From Agelaius tricolor (taxonomy: Eukaryota; Chordata; Aves; Passeriformes; Icteridae): DNA of 64,000 nt. The stretch is from assembly GCA_023055355.1 (NCBI GenBank), contig JALJCS010000037.1:4154001-4218000 (forward strand). The letters are read 5' to 3'. The notes below the pieces were generated by a model, which saw only the letters and a list, made by a program, of their open reading frames with translations, made no database searches and was not told where the DNA came from. Below, piece after piece: positions 26,976 through 38,000 of this stretch; position 1 is the stretch's first letter, and every line of letters starts with the position of its first letter. The position numbers were made by a program, and so were the translations under genes.

Positions 26976-27612
26976 TGTGGGGGTGTCAGGGGTAGGATGG
27001 TGGGGATGGATGGAGACCAGAGATCTCTGGAGCCAGGGCTGGAACTTGGGGTTTATTGCAAAGGGCCTGGGTGCAGGGCCCTGCTGGGAGCTGCCAGGCA
27101 CAGCTCAGAGCAGGCCTGAGAGAAGAGAGGGGGAGAGAGGATGAGAGGGTAAGAGAGCAAAAGCATAAGAGAGTAAAAGGGGCAAGAGCTAAGAGGCAAG
27201 AGAGTGAGGTTCCCGTTACAATACCATAAATCTTCTTCTGTGTTGAATATTCTGATTCTCACTAACCAATCTAGTACAATGTACAAATCCCATAGCATTT
27301 CCATACAGCCTATAAGAATCATTCCATTACCATCCTGTGTTACATTTTAAACCCTACAAACTCCTCTTTGGGCCCCTTCTGCCAAGCTGGCAGGGTCTGC
27401 TCTGCCCCTTGGGCCTGTCTGCAAGCAGAGGGTGTTGTTCCATCAAAAGGGGATTTTCTTCAGCCAGCCACACCATTGTTTTCCAGCTGTTCAGTAACTG
27501 AGGGATCTCAAAGCTTGCTTTCATTTCAATCTCGCTTATAGTTTCCATATTCTGAAAATTTTTTGCCAGGCAATCATATTTATAAGGCTTTTCTGTTTCA
27601 TCTTCCCCAACA
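26976..27612 (-). mobile_element. Solo LTR, 637 bp, left arm of an inverted pair
   Basis: The plus strand starts TGTGGGGGTGTCAGGGG and ends CATCTTCCCCAACA. On the minus strand this gives TGTTGGGGAAG...CACCCCCACA, with AATAAA-type TTTATT at 27051-27056 read in reverse. Flanks GCTCTG (26970-26975) and GTTCTG (27613-27618) match at 5 of 6 bases, consistent with a 6-bp target duplication. The minus strand keeps an 80-codon open stretch (27354-27600). It has no clear viral protein match and lies within the LTR, so it is not called as a gene. Confidence 0.75.
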
Positions 27613-28865
27613 GTTCTGGGTGCTTCCCAGGGCTGGAGAGGGACTCTCACAGCCCAAGGGGACTCAGCTCTGGGCCTTTTCCACCCCACTGGTCCCTGCA
27701 CATTGCCCTGCTCCCATCCTGGCTGGTGCCTCGCTGCTGTGCTGTGGGAAGGAGGGAAAAGAAGGCTCCTGGCCCCTCTCCACCAGGAAAGCAGGAACTT
27801 GGTGTGGGAGCTGGCAGCAGAATCCCTGCCAGGCCCTGGGCAGTGCTGGCTCTGGGAGCCTCCTGCAGGGTGCCAGGGTCAGGCTGACCCTGCAGGCACA
27901 GGCAGCCCCAGCAGAGCTGGGCTCTTTGCCCAGAGGCTTTGGAAGCTGCTGGGGTGGTTTTTGTCCCCACCAGTGCCCAAAGGGGCTTGGATTTATGGCA
28001 GTGGTACAATAGGTGTCTGTGGCAGTGATGGATTGGGCTGTGCAGAGCATTCCTCCCTCCCTCCCTCCCTTGTTTGCACTGTGCTCCTCCTGTTGCTTTT
28101 CCTACAGTTTCAGGCAGTTTTGCTGGTGGAAGTTCAGCTGAATCAAACCAATGCCCCTGGCAACCTTTGGGGGAAAAAGCTTTTCCAGTGAGCAAACAGC
28201 CTTTCCAAGCTGCTGTCTCTGCCTAGAGGCTGTGGAGATGGAGCTGGAGATATTTTGGGGTACCTGGAGGCACTGGGCAGGGTGTGGTAGGCCTGTCCAT
28301 CTGTCCATCCTGGTACACACTGGCACAGGGCTGAGGGTCTTTTGCCTTTACAGCTGCTGTGAGTGTGGCTCCATCAGGCTGAGGGACACTGCTCTGCCCC
28401 ACTGCCCTTCCAGGGAGTTCTGGGGCTCCAGAACTGGGGACCCCCCATCTGAGGCTGCCCAGCTGCCCTGTGTTAAGGGCAGTGTAAAACAGCTCTGCCT
28501 CACCAGTCCCACCCTGCTCATCCCTGTGGAAGAAGCCTGGGCAGATGTTCCTGGTTCTGCAGAGTTCCTGGGCTGTGCTGGCTCCTCTGCTCATGCTGGG
28601 CTGGGAGGTTTCTCCTCCAAGGCTCCCAGTTCTGGGTCTGAGCACTTTTGTCTGTCTCAGCATCAGATCCTGTGGCAGGTTTGGATGGCTGTGAGTGAGG
28701 AGGGCCAGGCTGGGGCTGCTGGGGCTTTGTCAGGGTGCTGGACATGAGGAAAGCATCCAATTCCCCCTTTTGTGGAGCCTCCTCTGAGCCTCAGCACATC
28801 AGCAGGGATGGCCTGGAGCTGGGTCTGAGCCAGAGTCCTGCAAGAGTGTCCAGCTCTGGGGCCAC
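27613..28865. other. Intergenic DNA between the inverted LTRs
   Basis: No gene was recognised. It includes a (CCCT)n microsatellite at 28052-28070. Confidence 0.4.
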
Positions 28866-29325
28866 CCACAGAAGGACCTGGAGCTGCTGGATGAGTCCAG
28901 GGGAGGCTACAGAGATTCTCCAAGGGCTGGAGCCTCTGCTCTGGAGCCAGGCTGGGAGAGCTGGGGGTGCTCACCTGGAGAGGAGAAGCTCCAGGGAGAG
29001 CTCAGAGCCCCTGCCAGGGCCTGAGGGGGCTCCAGGAGAGCTGGAGAGGGACTGGGGACAAGGGATGGAGGGACAGGACACAGGGAATGGCTCCCAGTGC
29101 CAGAGGGCAGGGCTGGATGGGATATTGGGAATTAGGAATTGTTCCCTGTGAGGGTGGGCAGGCCCTGGCACAGGGTGCCCAGAGCAGCTGGGGCTGCCCC
29201 TGGATCCCTGGCAGTGCCCAAGGCCAGGCTGGACAGGGCTGGGAGCAGCCTGGCACAGTTGAAGCAGACATGGAACTGGATGATTTTTAAGTTCTCTTCC
29301 AATCCAGACCATTCTGTGATTCTCA
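28866..29325 (+). mobile_element. CR1 LINE 3' segment (longest copy here)
   Basis: About 460 bases reading GGACCTGGAGCTGCTGGATG, GGGGGTGCTCACCTGGAGAG, the CAGCTGGGGCTGCCCCTGG core and ending CCATTCTGTGATTCT. This is the tail of CR1 ORF2 plus the 3' UTR. The reading frame is broken. Confidence 0.9.
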
Positions 29326-29731
29326 GCCTGTCCTGAACACCCAGTTCAGGGCAGCATCTCCAGTGTCCTGGACAGCAGCTTACACATTAATAAAGCCCTG
29401 ACAGGGCTGGTCATCTGTTCTAAATAAAACAAAACTGTGCTGAGCAGAGCCTTGGGATGCACTTGGTGTGTGGGATGGGAAGGGCCATGGCCAAGGCTGC
29501 AGCTGGGGTTCCTGCCAGGGGTGAGTCCCTCTGAACGTGGCTCTGTCCCCTCTGTGCTGCTGCATTGAGTGAATTGCCATCGTTCCTCTCCTCTGCTCAC
29601 GGGGAAGGCTGGGGCAGGGTGGGCACAAACCCCTGGGACAGATAAAACAGAGGGTGCAGCAGAGCCTGGGAAGTCCCTGCTGTCCCTGTCCCGGTCCCGC
29701 CGGGTCCTGCTCTCATCTCCTCTTTCCCCAG

Positions 29732-29866
29732 CAGGTCCAGGGCAGAGTCCCGCGGTGCTGGAGCCTCTTCCATCATCCAGGGGGCCACAGCGGGCCGGGC
29801 AGCCCCGGCTGCCGGGAGCCTCGGGGAGCAGGAGGAGGATCAGCTGTGCCCGAGTGAAAGGGAAAG
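29732..29866 (+). other. Exon-like island, 135 bp, product unknown
   Basis: A pyrimidine tract and acceptor (CTCCTCTTTCCCCAG) precede, and a strong donor (AAAG|GTGAGTG) follows. The 135 bases are GC-rich in a poorer neighbourhood. Two forward frames are open across it. One ends in GEQEEDQLCPSERE; the other ends in RISCARVKGK. It could be an upstream RGS3 exon on the same strand, part of an unannotated transcript, or chance. No start codon or homology supports it. An LTR starts 23 bases downstream. Confidence 0.3.
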
Positions 29867-29889
29867 GTGAGTGAGGGCTGTGGGGATGG

Positions 29890-30494
29890 TGTTGGGGAAG
29901 ATGAAACAGGAAAGCCTTATAAATATGATTGTCTGGCTAAAGATTTTGAGAATATGGAAACTATAAGGGAGATTGAAATGAGAGCAAGATATACCTCAGA
30001 TACCTCAGTTACTGAACAACTGGAAAACAATGGTGTGGCCAGCTGAAGGTGATCCCCTTTTGATGGAACAACACCCTCTGCTTGCAGACAGGCCCAAAGG
30101 GCAGAGCAGACCCTGCCAGCTTGGCAGAAGGGGCCCAAAGAGGAGTTTGTAGGGTTTAAAATGTAACACAGGATGGTAATGCAATGATTCTTATAGGCTG
30201 TATGGAAATGCTATAGGATTTGTATATTGTACTAGATTGGTTAGTGAGAATCAGAATATTCAGCACAGAAGAAGACTTCTGGCATTGTAATGGGAACCTT
30301 GCTCTCTCATCCTCTTTACCACACTCTTGCCTTCTTTACCTCTCCCTCTTTGGGGCCTGCTCCAGCTGTGCCTGGCAGCTCCCAGCAGGGCCCTGCACCC
30401 AGGCCCTTTGCAATAGACCTCAAGTTCCAACCCCAAACTTCAGAAATCTCTGGTCTCCATCCATCCCAACCATCCTACCCCTGTCACTCCTGCA
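29890..30494 (+). mobile_element. Solo LTR, 605 bp, right arm of an inverted pair
   Basis: It starts TGTTGGGGAAGATGAAAC and ends CACTCCTGCA. It is the same family as 26976-27612 but in the opposite orientation, aligned over its full length with small indels. The expected AATAAA is changed to AATAGA at about 30410-30415. The flanks GGATGG and GGGAGG match weakly (4 of 6). Confidence 0.75.
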
Positions 30495-31094
30495 GGGAGG
30501 CTCTGGGCTCAGCCCTGGCCAGGGCTCTGTGGAGGGGTCACCACAGGCAGGGTGGGGGGTGTGTGCTCAGCAGCCTGGGCTGCATGGAGATCTCGTTCTT
30601 TTCCATCCCAGAGAGATCTGGCACAGCCCAGCCTTTGGGGGGGGGTTTCCCCCAGGAACCATCTCCCCCATTCCTCCACACCCCCTGGAGCTGGAGCTCA
30701 GCCCTGGTGCCTCCTGGTGAGCTGTGCTGCAGCACCCAGGGCCGGTGGGTGCACCCCGAGCTCCTGGGTGATGGGATGGGCTGCTCTGGGCTCTTGCAGG
30801 GGGACCCCATAAGCCTGGGGGGCTGCAGGCCTCTTTCCCTGTCACATGAGAGCCAAGCAGGTGACCCATGCCCTGCCTTCCCCCTGCTCTGACTCACCCT
30901 CCCAGACCAGTTCTGCTGCAGCAATGTCCCCAGGGGGCTGTGCTGGCTCCTGCCTGGCCTGAGCAGCTGAGGTGTGCCAGGACACCTGCACAGGCAGGCC
31001 CAGGGGCTGCTGACACCAGCGAGGCTCTTCTCTTACCCTGCAGCTCCTTCCTGGGGCACCTCCCGCAGGGTGGCTCCAGAGTCTGCGGGGGCGG

Positions 31095-31632
31095 GCAGGG
31101 CACTGTCCCCACTGTAGCACTGTCCCCTTCCAGGCACTGTCCCCAACCCGGCACTGTCTCCGCTCTGCCACAGGTGGAGAAGGGCACTGTCCCCACTCTG
31201 GCACTGTCCCCTTCCTGGCACTGTCTCCCCCCCTCCCCCCCAAGCTCTGTCCCCGCCCTGTCACTCTCACCACCGTGGCACTGTCCCCACCAGGCACTAT
31301 CCCTGTCCTGGCACTGTCCCCATGTAGGCACTGTCCCTCCTGGCACTGTACCCACCGTAGCACTATCCTCATCCAGGACTGTTCCCACCCCGGCACTGTC
31401 CCCATCCTGGCACTGTCCCGCCCCGGCACTGTCCCCATCCAGGCACTATCCTACCCTGGCACTGTTCCCACCATGGCAGGGCACTGTCCTTGTACTGGCA
31501 CTGTCCCCATTCAGGCACTGTCCCCACCCCGGCACTGTCCCGATCCCGCCACTGTCCCCGCCCTGGCACTGTCCTCACCCCAGCACTGTCCCTATCCTGG
31601 CGCTGGCACTGTCCCCGCCCTGGCACGTGTCC
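31095..31632 (+). repeat. C-rich minisatellite, about 15-17-bp unit GGCACTGTCCCCAYC
   Basis: More than thirty imperfect units with the constant GCACTGTCC core. It ends about 150 bases upstream of the RGS3 start codon, against the CpG island. Its periodicity explains the long open frames on both strands. Confidence 0.95.
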
Positions 31633-31639
31633 CAGGTGC

Positions 31640-32060
31640 GCTCCCGTTCCAGCCCCGGGGCCGATGGGAGCCGCTCCGTTCAAACTGCGGCCGTTGTTCC
31701 GTGTCCCGCGGCAAGCCCGGCTCCAATTAGTGCGGCTCCAATTAGTGCGGCTCCCATTAGCGCTGCCGTGCCGTGCCGTGCCGTGCCATGGAGGCCGGCG
31801 GGGTGCGCAGGGTCTCGCTCTGCTCCCGCCGGGCCGCTCCGCTCCCGGGCGCGTCCTTCTGCCTCAGCACCTTCGGTAAGCGCGGAGCCCCGAGCCCGGG
31901 GAGCCCGGGGGTGCCGCCCCGGCCGGGAAGCGGCTGCGGAGCTGCTGCTCCTCGCAGGAATCGGGGCCGGGCAGCAGCTCCTGCCCCGCTGAGCCCCGGA
32001 GCAGGAGCGCCCTGAGCCCGCTGCGGTGCGGGAAGCGCTCCCGGGGTCCCAAAGGCGCAG
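31640..32060 (+). promoter_or_regulatory. RGS3 CpG-island promoter (C2-containing form)
   Basis: A CpG-dense block spans the first coding exon. Just upstream, at 31724-31762, a 15-base unit CTCCAATTAGTGCGG occurs twice, then a diverged third copy (CTCCCATTAGCGCTG). Each has an ATTAG core. Four CCGTG pentamers (31766-31785) run into the start codon. No TATA box was seen. The transcription start is not determined. Confidence 0.55.
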
Positions 32061-35000
32061 CCCGCTCTGCCCCTGCATGGACACGAGCTGGGGCAGGGCC
32101 GCCTGCAGCTGTGCCCCAGGGTCGGGCAGAGCCCCAGGGTCCTTTTTGCTCCTCGGGGTCTCTGTGTGGCTGCCTCAGATGTGCAGAGTGGGTTTGATGG
32201 CCCCTGGCAGCGCTGGCTCTGCGGGCGGAGCTGGCCCGGCCCTGGCTGGGAATCTGGACACCTTGTGGATGTCCTGGCCGCTGTGTTGTCACAGACATCT
32301 TTTATGAAGAATCCTTTCTTTAGGATTTTTTCTCCTGAGCAGCTGAGAGGCCTCAGGAACAAAATGTAACCAATGATTATGTGCTGCTGTGGAATGCAAC
32401 AGGTGCATCTGGGATTGGTCTCATGTGGTTGTTTCTAATTTATGGCCAATCACAGTCAGCTGGCTCAGACTCTCTGTCCAAGCCACAAACCTTTGTTATC
32501 ATTCTTTCGTTTTCTATTCTTAGCTAGCCTTCTGAGGAAATAATTTCTTCTATTCTTTTAGTGTAGTTTTAATATAATATGTATCATAAAATAACAAATC
32601 AAGCCTTCTGAAACATGGAGTCAGATCCTCATCTCTTCCCTCATCCTCAGAGCCCTGTGAACACGGTCACACTGTGTCAGGACTGTCCTGGCAGCAGTGT
32701 CACACACGGGGCAGCTGGGTGCCCCTTCTGGGTGCTGCTCTCAAAGCAGCAGTTTTGTTTTCTTTCAAAGCTTCTCTTGCTCTCATGACCACACAGTGAG
32801 CTCCTTCCTAGGGATGTTGACCCTTCCCAGGGATGTTGCTCCTTCCCCTTTTGGCCTTCCGAGTGCCAAACTGCTCAGGACAGCATGGAAGCTGAAATCC
32901 TCCTGTCTCTGTCTGGAGGATAAAGGCCAAATAATGTGGGTTCTGTGGTGCCTCCTGTCTCTGGTACCAAGTGCAGGCCAAACATCATCTCTGCAGCCAC
33001 AGTTCCCCTCGTGGGCTGAGCATCACTGGTGAGATGTGGAGTTGTGTTCTGAGCTGCAGAGCCTGGCAGGACAGGGCCAGCACTGCCCTCTCACTGAGGG
33101 TGGCTAGGAGGGAGTCCCCCAAAGGGCTGGTGCCAGGGCAGAGACTGTGGATGGTGATTTTGGGGTGCCTTGTGCCCATGGGGACCTCCCACCCAGGGAG
33201 GATCTGGCACTGTGTCCTCTGGCAGGAATCCCCACTGGCATTTGATAGATGTTCTTGGCTGTCCCAGCCAGGCCCAGCACTGTGTTTTTCCTACAGAAAA
33301 GCATTTAAGAAGAACCCCAAATTTTCCATTTGTCAGAGACCATCAGTAAGGAACAGGTTTCCCTGCTTTTCTGCTCCCATAGAAGGTTGCCCTGTCCCCT
33401 CCCTTAGCCTGGCAAACCTCTCTCATGGGTGGGAACATGTTTGATTACCATCTTGTGCTTGTTCATGCCCATTTTCCCCTGTTCTCCTTGTGCCAGCTTT
33501 GTTCCTTGGCAGGAATTGCCTCTCCTGGCCCTGTGGGTCCAGGTGGATGGGGCTGGGAGCTCTCTGTGCTGCACCCCTGCAAGCCTGGCTGAGCTCTGTG
33601 ATGGAATGTTCACCCAGGAGCTGCGTGTGGCTTCTCCCTCTGCCCTTCTTCTGCACTTATTTTAATTTATATTAACCTTTATTTAACAGAGAGGACCTGG
33701 GCAAGCTGTGTCAGGGCCTCTCTGCTGGGGCTTGTTTCCCTCAGTTCTGGTAGGGATGTATCAGGAGATAAATGAGGGGAAAAGGTTTCTCTGATCTCTG
33801 CACTTGGATTGAGGGGGGAATGCAGCCCATGAACCTGCCTTGACAGGGATTGTGCTCCTGCCCACCCAGGTGTGGCACCAGGTCCCTGCTCTGCTCCTCT
33901 GACAGAGTGCCCAGCTCTGTCTGAGCACAGGCCTTGGCACAGCACATCCCTCCCTCCAGCTCCAGCTGGACCATTCCTCCCAGAGCAGCTTCCCTGTCTG
34001 ATCCTGGTCCTACACAAGCCAGTGAGTGCCTGGGGTCAGGTAGGGGCTGGGGTGTGCTGTGGGTTCTGATTTGTCCCTTCATGTGCTTGGGAGACACTCA
34101 GGAACAAATGCATTAAGAGGGAAACATCCTCTGCTCCTCACAGAGGGGAGAGCACCTCAACTCCCAACCCCTACTATGGCCAATTTGTGTTTCTCCCCAA
34201 AAAGGCAGAGCTGCCCCTCTTCTCCCTGCTCTCCTGTCCTTGGTGCTGGGGACCCTGTCCCCCCAGCAGTGACACACACGGGGCAGGGGTGACCCCGTCC
34301 CTCACTGTGCAAACCCTTGGCCCCTGAGCTCCCCAGGAGCAGCCCCAGCCACCCCAGGGCAGGGCAGGACAGTCCCCAAACTGGCATCCCCCAAATCACC
34401 CAGCACAAAAACTTCCTCTCCCTTCATCCCCCTGACTTCTCCTCATGCTGGGCTGCACTGGGGCAGTTTCCTTTGTGCTGTAACATCGGTGGTGTGCTAA
34501 CAGCAGAGCAGGCAGGGCTGTGGGGCTGGGCCAGGGCTCTCTGGGCTCTCTGGCTGGATGAAAAGGCTTTTCCCACAGTGGGAGAGGGTGCCGAGGGAGT
34601 TGCCTGCTCCCATTCCCAGTGTGGATGGGCAGGGTGAGGCTGGGGCTGGTGTGGGTCCTGGAGGCTGTCAGAGGAGGGATCCTGGCACAGGGGTGTCACT
34701 GCCTTTGGCAGGGGCACAGAGTGGCAGCGATTGGGGGTGCACAGAGCTGTCCCCAGAGGGTTCCCACAGCCCCAGAGACCTGCAGGTGGCAGAGGGGTCC
34801 CAGCCTTGTGCCCAAAGCCTGCAGGGGGAGGATGACACTGGGGCACAGCGTTCTCTCTGTGGCAAACCAGTGTTAAGTTGTCCTGACTCACCCACCCAGC
34901 TCCTGCCTTTGGTCCCTCACCTCACACTTGTGCAAATGCACACAGACCATTTCCACGTGTCCATGCACTCCATGCACACGTGAGCTGCTCAGAGCTTGGA

Positions 35001-38000
35001 CCTTTTTTTTTTTTTGAGTGAAAAATGTGTTCTCTGAATTGTTTCAGGTTAAACAATCTCATCAGATATCCCCTCCCAAGCAAGCCCAAGCCCTTGGGTG
35101 TGTCTTTGACAAAATGAAATGTTGGGTTTTAACTTGCAAGATGTTTATGTGTCTGTACGTTATGTTTACTCACCTGTAAATGATGTTTACTCACTTGTTT
35201 GCTGTGTTTTGTAAACTGGGGAAGAAGTGAAAATGGGAATCTTTGCTTTGGACTAAGGGAAACATTGTATCAGTGATGGTTTCAGTCCTTGGATTCTCCA
35301 GGGGTGTTGGGAAATGTTTAGTTTTGGGTCGATCCAGAACAGTTACATGATTAGAGACCCTTCACTGCCATTAAAATCTGCACATCCTATTGATGCTGGC
35401 AGGCCCAGCTCCTGGGGAACCTTTAGGGAGGACAGCCAGAAGGGAGGCAGCTCACCCTGCACCCCATAACCATCACACCCTGTAACCATCACACCCCATA
35501 ACCATCACACCCAGAGAGGAGAAACTCACCCTGTACCCCATAACCATCACACCCCGTAACCATCACACCCCATAACCATCACACCCCGAGGGGAGGAGCT
35601 CACCCTGCACCCCATAACCATCACACCCAGAGGGGAACCATTCACCCTGCACCCCATAACCATCACACCCCATAACCATCACACCCCGACCCTGAAAACA
35701 CCATGGGCTGAGTCCCCTGTCAGTCTGGGCCTTGTGGGGGGATTTCTGGGCTGATGCAGAGCTGCCAGTGCATGGAAAAGCGAGGGAATGGGTGTGAGCA
35801 GGCTGGCAGAGCAGTGGGGCTGCCCTGCTGTGGTGCTGTGCCCTCACCCAGCAGGGCACACCCTGCTCTCCTGCCCAGGGCTGGGGCTGGGGGTGGCAGT
35901 GCTGACCTCCACCCTGAGCCTCTGTGAACTGGAGGGAGGCAGGATGTGCCTGGCCCTGTGTGAGCCTTGCAGCTGAGGGGTGGCTGAGTCCCTCAGCCTG
36001 TCCCTCAGCCTGTCCCCTCGTGTCCCTGGTGTCCCCAGGCCAGCTGAAGCTGTCCATCGAGGCGCGGGGCCGGACGCTGGTGCTGCACGGTGAGTGTGCC
36101 CCGGGGCATCCCCAGCGAGCCACACTGGGCTGGGGTGGGGACAGCATTGCATGCTCTTCCTTCTTGGTCCTGTTGGGAAAAACCCTGGGGTGCAGTGGCA
36201 CAACTGGGAGCTCTTTGATTAAGAGATCAAACTGAAACCTTTCCAGAGACCTTCATGTGTTTGCACCCATGTGTATAAATTACTTTTATTCCATATGAAG
36301 AGAAAAAAAGCAAGTACAATTTGGAAAGTCTGAAATGCTTTATCTCTGCCAAAACACTTTTGCCATATTTGCCAGGATTTCCAAACTGTTCTGTTGCCTC
36401 CAAATGCTGCAGTTTTTAACACCAGCAGTATTTCTTCAATGAAAGTGTTTTGATGCTGATTATCAGAGAGGCCAATGGGAGTGTCAGAACGATCCCTTTT
36501 TTTTGGGAAACACCTGTCTGGGGGTCTGGCACAGGCTTTACCCCAAATCCCTCCATTTGGAGCAGCCCCAGCGTGAGCTGGGTGTGAATGGTGGGGTCTT
36601 GTCCTGACACATCCCAACACATCCCTGGCACATCCTGACACATCTCCAGCACACCCCTGGCACACCCCTGGCACACCCCTGGCACATCCCTGGCACATCC
36701 TGGCACATCCCATGCACATCCCTGGCACATCCCTGGTACATTCCCAACACAGCCCTAACACATCCCTGGCCCATCCTGGCACATCCCTTGCCCCAGGCAG
36801 CCGCAGGGGCCGAGCAGTGTGGGGCAGTGCCAGAGCAGTGTCAGTGCCAGGGCAGTGCCAGAGCAGTGTCAGGGCAATGTCAGTGTCAGGACAGTGTCAG
36901 GGCAGTGCCAGGGCAGTGCAGGATGGGCTGTTATGTTTAACTGGAGGATCTGTTTGGCTCCAGGGCAGGGAGAGCAGGGCTGGGCAGGTGGGGCAGAGGG
37001 AGTGCAGTTTGTGCCCCTGGATGCTGAACTGCTCTGCCACCAGCTCAGCCCAGGCTGCATTTATAGCACAGTGTGTTAAAGGGAAACCATCAACCCCTGC
37101 CCCTGTCTGAGGGGGTTCTGCCCCACAGGGAGGGATCAGCCTGGGCGGCAGAGGGGTGTGGGGTAGGGACATGCCTGTCCTGCTGCTTTGGGATGTGATA
37201 ATTTCATTTCCTTTCCAGTCATGGAAGCAAAAGCTCTGATGGGAGCAGAGTCCCGTGTGTGCGACTCCTATGTGAAGGTGAGTCCTCCTGGGGCTTTGCT
37301 CAGGGACCTTTGTGCTTTTTGGGGACAATTTTGTGGTTGGCTCCTCCAAGCTTGCTCTGCACTGTTTTTCCCTTCCCTTTCCTTCTCCATCCTGCTCTGG
37401 AAGAGCATCCCCAGCATGCAGGGACAGCTCATGGGTTTTGTTGGCAGTGTCTGGATGAAGCAGAAAAGGGGAGGACAGGACCCTGCTGAGGGCTGTGCCA
37501 ACCATTCCTTGCAAGAACACCCCAGAGGGTGCCCCAGGCCTGGTGGGGATGTTTGCTGGCACAGGGTGGGTCTCCTGCTGGGATGTGCTCAGTGCAGGAA
37601 GCAGCTCCCCTGAGAGGGGGTGTGGGTCAGACCCCAGCCAGCCACACTTGTGTACATCACTCCTGATTTCTCTGCTCTGTTCCCTCCCTCCCCTGCCCCA
37701 AGGGGTTTTGAAATGCAATTACCTGGCAGGCAGAAGGGTGGGGTGATCCCAACCAGCCGTTAGCATGGGCTCAGCAGGATCTTTGAGCTCAGCCATCCGT
37801 GCCAGTGCCTGTGCCAGTGTCCTGCCAGGGCAGCTGGGGATGTGCTCTGGGAATGTTAACACTGCTTCTTTTCCTCCTAAAGATGTCCATTGTGCCAGAT
37901 GCTGGCTGCAAGTGCAGGCAAAAGACAAAGACGGTGCCAGACAGCAAAAATCCTGTGTTCCATGAGCACTTTGTGTTGTGAGTATGGCAGGGCAGAGGCA

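Larger units (their letters stand above)
32672..36038 (+). other. RGS3 intron 1, right part
   Basis: It holds the left copy of the 250-bp local duplication (34512-34756), an AT-rich stretch at 35.0-35.4 kb with repeated ATGTTTACTCAC, and the CATAACCATCACACCC array. No further exon was recognised. Confidence 0.5.

Noticed and set aside
27354..27701. 115-codon minus-strand frame considered as retroviral internal protein
   Set aside because: Both copies share a TG...CA boundary at the CTTCCCCAACA end with near-matching flanks, so this stretch belongs to the LTR itself.
30868..31992. 374-codon plus-strand frame upstream of RGS3
   Set aside because: Most of it is the GCACTGTCCCC minisatellite, giving ALSP-type peptide repeats.
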